Assembly (NCBI GenBank): GCA_038501625.1
Contig: JAZAYU010000010.1
Coordinates: forward strand, 3,804,912 to 3,868,911
Length of the DNA: 64,000 bases
Source of the DNA: Corbicula japonica
Lineage: Eukaryota > Mollusca > Bivalvia > Venerida > Cyrenidae
Reading direction: 5' to 3'
A model generated the notes under the pieces. That model was not told where the DNA came from and made no database searches. It was given only the letters and a program-made list of their open reading frames with translations. The position numbers and the translations under genes were made by a program. Below, one piece after another: positions 48,501 through 60,688 of this stretch (its first letter is position 1; each line of letters opens with the position of its first letter).

Positions 48501-51500
48501 AATCCTGAAAATAATGAGAATATTAAAATTAATAGAATTTGGCAACGTTTTGCTATTAAATGTTGTTTTTTTACGGAAGATTTAAATAATGTTTGCATGC
48601 TTAAAGCCTAATGAAAACATGAATATAGGGTTCTCTAATTGCATTCATTTGAAAAAGAAATTCGGCTAACTCTATTTCTATTTTTTTCTACTTCGGACAG
48701 GCGACACAAAATAAAATTTATCGAAATTATCGTCATGACGTGATAAGTTTACTCGCTTTTTATGGCAGGGAATTGTCCAATCAAATCTCTGCGTAGAGGT
48801 TGTGGTTTCACGTCATTATCCCTTTCCTCCATATATACGCATTTTACGCATGTAAGACCAGTGTAGATCCAGATCAGCCGGCACATCTGTGTCATCTGAT
48901 CAGAAACTGCACTGGTTGCATTTTGATCAGAAATAACCTAAAGAATCAAAAAGCGAACAGTTTAGATCCTGATCAGACGGCACAGATGTGCCGGCTGATC
49001 TGGATCTAAACTGTTCGCCCACATAATAAAGGTGTATCTATGGAGGAAAGGGTTAATTTATGAGTGATTTCACTGTTCTATAGGACAGTAAACTGGTCAT
49101 TTGGTTTAACCACTTCAAATGATCGCCAAAACATACAATAGAATTTTAGAATTTGTTACTTAATGTGGTTGATTCTAAATATTTAAAAAAAATGTCTGTT
49201 CCTTGAGTTGAGTTCTTTGTGTCTTTGAAATCGATTTTAAATAGTCAAGTGTTTGTCATTATTTTTTATTTATAAAGAAAATATCGTTCTATAAAATAAT
49301 AAAGTGTCAGTCTCGTGTAATACCATTGCACTTGTCTATATAATTGTAGACCCTGTCTTGCTTCCATATTTCATTGATTTTTACGACTGTTGAGTTCTGC
49401 GCATGGCATGCCGCCTGTGCTTCACTAAAAGTTAAACTGGTTTTCACAAGTGCTAAGATGAATGCGGGATTGTCATTGGCGCTAAACCACTCCCAGGCTG
49501 TTTTTGGACAGTTGATTGGCGATCCGTTTAAAGCAACTGCAATTAACATAGATAGCATGCTCACGGTTGAATATAATTTTGATATGCAGTGTTCGACATA
49601 AATAAATAAAAGAAAGACCTTCTCGGAACAAAGTCATTAAATTCTTTAATCAAAATCGATCGACAAACTATGACAGACTCAACAAAAAAGGCGATTAAAA
49701 TGTCACAATTACGATTAAGTAAGAACATTAAGTAATGTATTCAGTACCGACGTACCGGATGTATTAGGCAAACATCTAGGTGTGTAGTTCCACTGTCCGC
49801 TACTTTCACACCGTATGAATTGTTCATTGTTGACTTCTCTGGTACCCGGCTCACACACGATCTTTCTTAATGCACCAACATGGTTCTGATTGCCAAGAAC
49901 TGTTGCGTTTGATACGCTAAGGTCCGCACATTCTGTAACAAGAAGTAGATTACATATATACACACTGCTTGTGATGGGCTCTGTCACCTAGCGTTTAAGG
50001 CCAGAGGACAGTAAATAGAAAGCCTGTCGCGGATTGGACAATTTTGTCTTGGGACGATTCGGGCTTATTTTATGTTCAAAGTTCATTTGCCAAAACTATA
50101 AAGAATAAAAACAATGTTTATTTTCAAAAATATAAAATGACTTTAAATAGATACTTTAAAATGAAAATGAATAAAACTGTTTGAAAGGTGATTTAGCAGT
50201 TAAATGAAGTTGTTACTTTTCTGATTTTGGGTTACAGATTTGTTTACATTCTGGGGGTGATTACATCCGGTTCAAAATGCTGAGAGAATAAGTTTGTGAA
50301 GACCCTGGTTCCTGGTGATTTTTGCATTTCCCAAAAGTACATTTATGCAAATCAGGGGTAGTTTTGCAACAAGTCGTGAAAAGCATCTAAATGGTTTCTT
50401 TGATGCATTAAGAATGCTTTTCTGACTGAATTGTGAACAGTGTTAAACCATAATCAGACTGTGCGTAACGCGCATGCCGATCTGAAATTCCACTGGTCGC
50501 ATAGCGCCCATTTTGGCAAGGTGCGTCACATATAGTTGTTCATTAACAATTAAGTATTCAATAAATGTATATGTTTTTACCATGGATGCTACACACTTCT
50601 TGCTGTTGGTCACACACTTCATCCCTACTGCAGTTATCACAGCTGAACGAGCCAGGCTGCGTAAGAACACACAAAAAAGTTTATAGACTCATGAAAGAAA
50701 ATGAGCTACAGTTGAACATAAAGATAGATATATGTCATTATATAGATTTTCAGTAAAGCCTGGTTCACACTGTCCCGGTATACAGCCCCGGTTTTTTCCG
50801 GTTTGGAAACCGGGGCCAGCCGGCACCACCACCGTAGCGAAGCTGGTAAGAACCGCAATTAATCGGAATAAACCGTGTTAAACCCGGTGGCGTTTGAAAT
50901 TTTCATGCAATCGGGACTCACCAGGAGCAATACCAATGCCAGCTTATTCCGGGGACATCCAGGGCATCACCGCAGCTCCACTGTGTCTAAGGTGGAGATA
51001 CGGTGACTTGCCAGGTTTGGCCACGGTGTGTCACGGAGGAGAGCCGACGTAGCCCCTACTCGTGCCGGTCGAACTACGGTTTGACACGGTAGCAGCCGGT
51101 GTAGTAACGGTGGAGCAAAGATATGGCTACAGTGCAAGCCGTAGGACGTCAATTCAACTTCTGAAGCCACATTTAAACCGTCATTTTATTTTAGTGTCCA
51201 AACCGGGATCCATCGGCGCTGTACATCGGAACAATGTGAACTAGGCTTTACGAATCTTCGCTGTTCATCCCGGTCTCCTGGCTACAAATTACCGGGACGC
51301 AAGGGACATACACAGGGGCAGTGTAAAGCGGGCTTGAAGTCAGTGGGAGGTTGCTCCCTTGCCCCTACAGCACCTTTGACAATGATAATGAACGGTATAT
51401 CCTGCGAAATGCCAAAACCTAAACAAAAATAAAAGTATGGAACTTTACAACGGTATGAAACATTACATAGATTTGTTTCAATATTTTATCCCGCTAGTTT

Positions 51501-54500
51501 CAGGACATTTCAGTTGGTAAGAAAATTAAATACAATTTAAAACACAATATTGAAATTCTGCACCTATAAGCATCAAACACAGTTATTTATTTTAAACATT
51601 AATTTAATGCAACATTTGTCATCAAAATCTGAATAATTATAATTAAATTTCAACAAGAACACTGCATACTTTGTCTGAGGTGTTTTCGTTTATCTTTGTT
51701 TAAATGCGACTGTCTATTGACAAAATAGGTTTATGATTGCGAAAATGTAAAAGACAAATTACCTAATTTTAAAACATTCCGACATCGTGTAAAATGTCAT
51801 TAATTGATGTTTATTGCAACCTGCGGTTATAAAGATCCATTAAAGTACTTCTGTCAAATCCGTAGCTATCACCTGTTCATTTACCTTCTAAAATCTGAAA
51901 ATGAAGCTTCAGTCCCCGAAAAAAAGACCTTTCCTCCATAAATACGCATTTTTACGCATGTGCGACCAGTGTAGATCAAGATCAGCCGGCACATCCTTGC
52001 CGTCTGATTAGGATCTGCACTGATCGTATTTTGGTCAGAAATAACCTAATGAATAAAAAAGCGAACAGTTTAGATCCTGATCAGACGGCACGGATGTGCC
52101 CAGGCAATTAAGGTGTATCTATGGAGGAAAGGGTTAATAAAAAGCTAAGGTATTTTAACACAACTAAATTACCAATAAAAGTGTCCTTTAAGGGCCTTCT
52201 TTTATGATCTTTGCACGTTCGTCGATAAAAAAAAAGAAAACTATTAAAATCTCTCTTACGACAAAATAAGTTCGATAAAATTTTGGCCAAATATACACCG
52301 CTCCACCAACATTTTGTTGCAGTTTGTATCTCATTAATGTCCATCCAGCTTAAAAGATCGCTTTTTGGCCTTTGTACATGTAGAACCAACAATAATAAGT
52401 TCATTTGTCACACCGTTACGTTTCGTGTAGAAGATATTTTCAATTATGTGCGATCAGCTTCATCTTTTATAGTCAGTGAAACGAAAACAACAACAGAATA
52501 AGTATTTTCCTGGCGCACAGGCGTAACCTACTTGAAAGATATTTTGTCTGCATTAAAAGTAGTTCTAGGAGGGTCGAACTACGTTCTTAATTTTTTATTT
52601 TTCATCCGGTTTAGAAACAATCGATTAAAAACAAAGACACCTACCTTTTCCCGTTCACTACAAACCACAGCACCGTAAGCCATACGAACCGATATTTAAG
52701 GGCGCTCCGGACGGTGCTGTGTTCGTTCGTTTAGCAGGCGTGTAAAATGGAAAACATATTTTTGAACAACATATAAATGTAAGGTGATTAATTCGAACAT
52801 GTATAAATCTCACTTGTATGTTACTGTCGTTTTCATGGTGTATTGCAACATATGCACATGTTCCATGCCATTTTCCATTTTCGACGTGGTCATTGACGTC
52901 ATCCGTAACGTCTGTCGTGAATAGCTGACATACGTTATAACGTTGTTGGTATTGTACAGAGGTGCATTTGCTCCGTGCGTTGCAGGCATTCGCGCATTCG
53001 GCGAATGACACGTGGGATAAAATCCTGAATTCCCGTAACATTAGGTTACATTCTTTCCAAACCACTTTTCCTTCTATTTCGTTTTGAAGAGTTTGCACTG
53101 TGAGTAATGAAGTTATTGTTAATATTCCAACACTCAATTTCTCCCATTTGTTGAAATTTACTGATTCCATAACTGTAATATTTATTTACAAAACAAGTTT
53201 CCAGAGTTTCAAAGAAGACATTTTTGATATACAGAATTCGGCTTTCCAAACACGTTTTTCAGGTTTTGTTTTGATTTCCTAGTGTCAGCTAAACAACTTC
53301 TTAAACAAATTTTTTTTCTATTGTCAATGTCAATTGCCGATGTTGCGATGGTTGCAGCATTTTGTGTTCAAATGCATATTCAGGAACACTAAATATACAG
53401 CATATGTAATAAAAACAATATGAACACTGACGCTAATAAAATAAGGCCATCGGTTTGCATTTTTAAATAACCAACAAAACATTGATTTTAAATTGTAAAG
53501 GTCTATAACCTGAGTTCAGCGGTAACTTTTCTTTCGAAAGCCACTCAGATTCTGTATTTTTATTTAAACATGGAATAATGTCCGCACAAACCTCTGAAAT
53601 TCGACCAAAAGCGCATGGTTTACATGATTTCCCCGTATTCTTTTTAAGGGATTGCCACACTCCTCCCAACTTTGTTCATCGATAAAAAGAAAATTATCAA
53701 AATCTCAATAATGGCAAAATGCCGTTCAATAAAACTTTGCACAATTGAATGTTACTAATGAATCTTTATGTTGCATACAGTAGGACTCGTTAGAAAAGTA
53801 AAGAAAAAAAGCTTGACCTAAAAATTCCTTAAAATTCTATTTACATAAATTCACAATAACTAAAAGATACAAAACATAATTTTAAATTCCCACGAGAGCG
53901 CAATGATACTGACAAGAAAATGTTGTGTACTTTGTAAAAAAAATTCAACTACTAAAAGAGAAATCAGTGATTGTCATCGATTTACGCGACGAGGAAGCGA
54001 ACAGAAAATTGAAGGTCAAACACACTTTTACTAATATCTCCTAAAGTTTACATATGTAAGTCACGAGGACATAATAAATTGTTTTCAGTATCATATTACT
54101 CATGTGGGCATTTAAAATGATGTTTTGTGTTGTTTAGTTTTTGTGAATTTATGTAAATAGAAATTTAGGGAATTTTGAGATCTCGCTATTTTCCTTGACT
54201 TTTCTAACGTGTCTTACCATCTGCAAAATAAAGATACATTAATAACATACATTTGTGCAAAGTTTTTTTTAACGGCATTTTGCCGTTATTGAGATTTTGA
54301 TAATTTCCGTTTTTTTGATGATCAAAGTTGGGAGGAGTGTGGCAATCCCTTAAGACCCTCATTGTTTATTATACAGCTGATTAAATCCCATTATAGCTCT
54401 AAGTTTTAATTTCCCTTTTTGCTGAAAACCTTCATAAAATATTTTCATGAATAAAATGGGGAATGCCACTGGATAGGATGTCTTTTTAAATTTGCTTTTT

Positions 54501-57500
54501 AGTTGTTACTGAACTTAGATATAACTTACAATTATCTATTATGTTTCTTTAAATGGTGATTGTGTTACACAAGTAATGATAATTTTACCGCAAAATGCAA
54601 CAAATGCAAAGTGATCCACGTCATCTGCTCAACTTTATGACATCATTTTTATGGATTTAGGTCAGATGTTCAAACACTGACCTGTCCCATTAATAAACGA
54701 GAGATACCATTATTCCAAACCTGTTTTGCTGTTAAAAAGAAAAAAATACTATCCCAAACATAATCATAGTTTCGGTTTCGTTTCGACAAAAATATATTTT
54801 CCAGTTTCAAAGCCAATGACGTATACCGGTGACAATAGAAACAAAGGAATCGACGAATTTTCAACTCTTTGTCAAAATGTGCTTTTGATTAAAAGCGATT
54901 GTCCACCTTTAACGGACCAGACTCGCATTCATTCATTTTTTTTTTTGCTCCCGCCTAAACCGGAAACAGGCTACAATTTAAACTGCGTATTTTAGAAGCA
55001 TTAAATTAAAACTTGTGTGCATTGTTTGCCCATACTTTGCCACAATAATTGCTTCAGCATTGATTTCATTTTGTTGTTGACGTGTCTCGGAATTTCAAGC
55101 TGAGGTAACCTTCTTTTGGCCCATATTCATATACAGACAATATGAAGTGCGAGGAAAACATACATTTTATGTATAAGAGCTACCGAAAAATCGAATGTTT
55201 TTGAAAAAGGTTCAGCGAATGCAAGCGGATGTCAAACTTCTACATTGTTGACTTTTAAATTTTCAGGAAGAAGTGTAAATGGCCAAAGTGCGATGTAATC
55301 AATTGATTGCTTATCAATAAAGTTCTTTTGTGCAACTAACATTTTTATTTATACTTGTTTACCTATTTAAGTGCATGTCGAAAAGAATCTGTGTCCAAGA
55401 TCATAAAGCTTAATCTGGAGACCAGTCTCAAATCTATAGCATTTAATTGGCTGGAATGGCGATGCATTTGATTGGCTGAAGCTGAAATTTCAGTCAATCG
55501 GATGCTTGAGATTTGAGACTGGTTTCCAATCTCAGTTTTATAACCTTCAGCCTTGGTATTAAATAGGTGATTTGTGTCCTAAATATAGGTTAGTGTTTAT
55601 TAGTGAGCTTTTACAAAAGTATACCACTAAATTTGTTAAATCTCATTAAATAAAGACTAACCAACTTAGTGGTTGAAATTATAAGACATGTAAATCAGTT
55701 AATGATGCGAAAGTGCTGATTTATAGAAAAGCACTGCAATTCTACTGGACAAAATATCATATAACTACTAACTAGTGTTTCTGTTTCTTACAGCAATCGA
55801 GATTATATGTTCCGGGTGCAGATTTGAAGGCGGAATCGGCTTTAAGCGGCACGACAGAGATTGCGATAAATACGTCATGTGTTACGTCACCGGTACCCAA
55901 GGTGACCTCAGAGCAGACGTTCGCACTTGTAGTATCGGGTCATACTGGGATCAATCCTTGCTCACCTGCAGAAATTCTACCGATGTCGAGTGCCCAACTG
56001 GTAATGTTCAATTGAAATGTGTTACATAAAATTCACGTGTGCTCGAGACCTACATTATGAATGTGCTCGAGTTATTCATACCACCTCTCATTGTGCGGGC
56101 GCAAGATTACAATTAATAATATTTAGTTAGAATTTAATTCAAAACGATTTAGAATTAGTTCAGTTTTTCTTTGCCAAAGACGCTTTCGCCCTTTAAAGTA
56201 TCAAAAACGTTCAATATGCACGCATGCGTGAACTTTATATATGCTATCAAATTCTTTTTTATTAACACTGTATTTACTTCAGAGAAATGTGTCGGGAAAG
56301 ATGACTCGTACACTTACAGTTTTCCTGGAGATTGCAGAGCATACTGGCGGTGTCGAAATGGCGTTTCCGTCGGCCATTGTTGTCCGAAAGGTCAAGGCTT
56401 CTCAACGGGAAGTGGATGCATAATAAATCCTACGTGTGATTCCAACTGCGGTATTCAAGAGATAAAAGATGGTAGGCATAACACACGTTTTTGAACATTC
56501 TTGATGAAAAGGGGTGTCAGTCGACGGTATAGCATAGACCAAGGTAATTTACAGAAAGGGGAGTCATTTGTCGGTGTTACATTATTGGTAAGAAGTCGCA
56601 ACTTTTTACCTGACTCAAATATATAACATTGGGGTTTGATCTTTTTTTTCTCTTGAACATATGATTCCTTTTTCTCTCTAAAACTTCGGTATCATTTAAA
56701 ATTACGCGGGGACGTTTCGCGCAAAGCAGCAGATGAAATATTGGCGCTGCCATAAATTCGCGCAATTGTGTTCTTTCTCAGTTTTGTGCATGTGGTGACT
56801 TTTCTTTATATACATTTTAACATTTTAAAAAATATAATACTTTTGGATGACGGTATGGTATGGAAAAAAGATGTTTTATGTCCAGTTTAAAACACACTCG
56901 TAATAATACGTTTTTTTTTCATTGGTCTTCTTCAGTTGCAAATAAACATTATTACTTCCTGTATGAACAATGTGAAATAATGAAAATGTAGATTTGTTGT
57001 AGCACTTGCAACTGAACAAGGCCAATAGCCGGAACGTATTATTAAAGAGTGTGTTTAAAACTGGTTATATTCTTATTATCCCTGCCAGGGTAATTTAAAA
57101 TGTTTTTTGTCAGCTGAAGTTCTAAATTGTGTGAGTACATCTGAACAAAATCCATTTAACAGTCGAATATTTGGTCTTCACAAACAATAATCGACATTAA
57201 ATGAATGTAAACATTTACTGCCGTTAAATTTTATCTCTTGATTTTATTTTATTTAAATTAGCAGTAAAAAATTGGTGGGTTTTCTCCTGTTGTAACTAAA
57301 ACGTTAAGTTAGAATTAGTGTTTTCCGCCGGTGTCCAAGCGTTAATTTTCATTACATTTCCATAAATCCGCATATTGTTAATCAATGTCATTTCTGTGTA
57401 TGTTTGTAAAGTTTGTTTAAAACGTTTTTGTTTTCTTAATTGTACCAAATGTCGCAACACTAGCTCGAACATTTTTTCTAAATAATGTTTATTGCTTCGT

Positions 57501-57829
57501 CGTTTTTATCACGTTATTATCGTTTATAAGTAACAACAAACTAAATTGTTGTTTTTTCTGTCTGTGTACAGGTATGATGGAGGCGAGAGAATAAATGTCA
57601 AGTAATCTTTCCGCTAGACACCTTATTGCTAAACATGATTTTTGACCTTTTTTGCCATGTTCACGAGTCAGATGCCGTGTTTAATTGCAAAATTATTGTG
57701 TATTTAAGATAATACTGACCATTAATTAAACCATGTCTGTATGATAAATGTTCTACAAATATAGATTACTTGAAGAGAAATTTAAATTTATTCTAAACGT
57801 GTGGAATAATAGACCAGTAATCGTTATTA

Positions 57830-57872
<43 letters not shown>

Positions 57873-60441
57873 GCCCCTATTATTATTAATATCACCAACC
57901 TTACAACCACCACCACCAATCATAATCATTGTCGTCGTCTTCAACGTCATCACTGTTATTATTATTATTAAAATTATTATTATTATTATTATTATTATTA
58001 TTTGTTAATATTATTACTACTATTTTTTTATCATCATCATCAACATCAACAACGTCATCATCAGCATCAGCAGCATTAAGATCACTGTCATCTTTGACAT
58101 CGTTGTTATAACAATTATTATTATAATAAGAAGTAGTACGTATATGTTGTAGCGAGTAGTATGTAGTAGCAGCTGCAGTAGTAGAAGAAGTACTAGTAGT
58201 AGTAGTTGTTGTTGTTGTAGTATTGTAGATGCAGGTCTATTCTGCTATTTGCACTGCAATAGCCTCCAAAACCATTTAGAAATATATCAACTATTAAGAA
58301 AGAAACTTTAATATTATTTTGTCTAAATAAACTGAGATCGTTTTCAAACCCAAGTTAGGGAAATATTCAAAAGACGTGAATCATGCATAGTCTAAATGAT
58401 ATATGAAAAGAATGTCCATGTCAGTGTTTTGTCACCGGAGCCTGTCACTTCTGACGTTTGTAAATCAAATTTCACACAGAATGATTGATAGGTTTCATCT
58501 ATCTTTGAGGATCCGTTTGTCATAAAAGACACAGATTTCAAATTGTCAGGTCACTTCTGAAAATCAGTCGTTTGTTTAAAGTTTTCTGAATATAGACCGC
58601 TTATGCCTTTTCATGTAATAATTACATAATAATTATGTAATCCACCTGTAGAGGTTACTGTAGGACAACTTTATTTTGTATGACTAAGTTTCGCAAATGT
58701 TTAGGATTTATTGCGCTTAATTTCCCGATTGAAAAAAGCACTGGCAGTAGAATTATTTTTAAAAAGAATATCCCGGCACTGTTAACTGAAATTGGTATTC
58801 GCCTCCCTACATGAACCCAGCTCAATTTAGCGTTTCAAATCTCAATGGGGACAAATCTGGATTAGATGGTGCACTGTAATATCTCTTGTCATCTCCAGAA
58901 GTAATAAAATGACACATATTCTTCTGAATGCGTCGCTTATATGGTCTCCCGGTAGCGACATTAAGTAATATTCGGAAAAAAAAAAACAACAAACAAAACG
59001 CGTCAACCAGAAAGAAAAAACTGAAATTAAGCAACACTTCATTCAAAAAAAGAGTTATTGTAATGTCATTATATTTCGCGCTAGGATTAATGATGGAATT
59101 TACCCCCATTCGAATTTACACCATCTAATGTAAAGCCTTAATAGAAAAAAACAACAACAATCTATTAAATTAATGCTCGCGCGAATATATCACTTCCGTC
59201 TTTTGCGCGAAAATGTGACCTCGCGAAATTTAAAGATACTACAGAAAACATTTACATTCCAGTGAGCTGTGACAAGGTTCCCTATCCAGGGAATCCACGA
59301 AGGTTCCGCCAAGCCGTTGAAGGTCACGGACTAGTTGATATGAGCTGCGCGGACGGTACGGTATTCGATCCAGAAACATGCATCTGTGTTACCGACATGT
59401 CCGTTACTCCACAGACAGGTTGGTTTTTACGTTGCTTAAACAGAGCTTTGAGAGTTAACCTGTATTTGTAACAACAAGGGAGGTAAGAAAGAAAATTTGA
59501 TTCAGAGGAAAGTAGCGTTACTGTTTTTAAAACAGTTGAGCGACGGAAAATGCGGAAAAATACGGCATAAAATCTACTGTGTTACGGTTTTATCTGGGAT
59601 TGAACTTAGAAGTACTACATGTAATTATCCAGTTCAGTCATAGAACCAGACTGCAGAAAAAAATTATCAGTATGCGTATCTATGCGGTATGAACGTTATC
59701 TCGACTTTTCGATGTTATGTTGTTGTTGTTGTTATTTTTTAAATAACATTATAACAATACGTATATAGATATTTTCGTTTCTCTTCAACGATTTCTTTTT
59801 TAAAACTTTTGTTAAGGTTGTAAGGATGAATTAGACCTTACGTTCAATGGCACCGTACGTGACGTTTCCGGAAGAAAAGTCCACGTAGCTGACGTAAATG
59901 TTACCTATAGCGACAAAACAGCTTGTTTCCATGGTGACGGGGCAATAGTGGTACCACGCTTTGCAAATGCAGACATCGGAAAGAATTTGGATATTCATCT
60001 CCGATTCAGGTCATCCAGGTCACTCGGCACCGATCTGCAGGCTATTGTATATAATGGAGATTGTGGAATGGAACCTTCTGTTGTCATATCAGTGAATAAA
60101 GACAAGATTCTATTTACACTTAGAAACAAGAATAATAGTACAACAACAGGAACGATTTATATACCAGTAACTGTAAGTAACTCAAATTTATCCAAACTAT
60201 TAGTTCATGCATTCTAATGCATTTTGAGAGAAAAAAGGTTGATCTCTTGAAACCAATTAAATTAATTGGAAACGGGTTTTGATAATATTCGTATTTTATC
60301 CTGTATTCAAACGTATTCAGTGTAGGAATTTCCTTTATAAAAGTTTTCCGCCTTAGCATGTAATTGGTCAAACAACAGAAAGGACGCACGTTTCAAATCG
60401 ATTTAATTCAACGCAATGCTTTCAATCAGTAAACCCGGTTC

Positions 60442-60491
<50 letters not shown>

Positions 60492-60634
60492 TTCTTCTTC
60501 ATTATCATCATGTTTTTCTTCTTATACTTCATAATCATGATCATCATTATCATCATCATGATCATCATGTTTTTCTTCTTATACTTCATAATCATGATCA
60601 TCATTATCATCATCATGATCATCATGATCATCAT

Positions 60635-60688
<54 letters not shown>

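Noticed and set aside
52108..52404. 98-codon minus-strand frame
   Set aside because: It overlaps an HpA element and a TTAA-element fragment and has no domain. It lies in a lectin-gene intron.
57748..58111. Open frames rich in Ile and Leu that look like membrane segments
   Set aside because: They come entirely from ATT/ATC triplet runs; there is no other coding signal.
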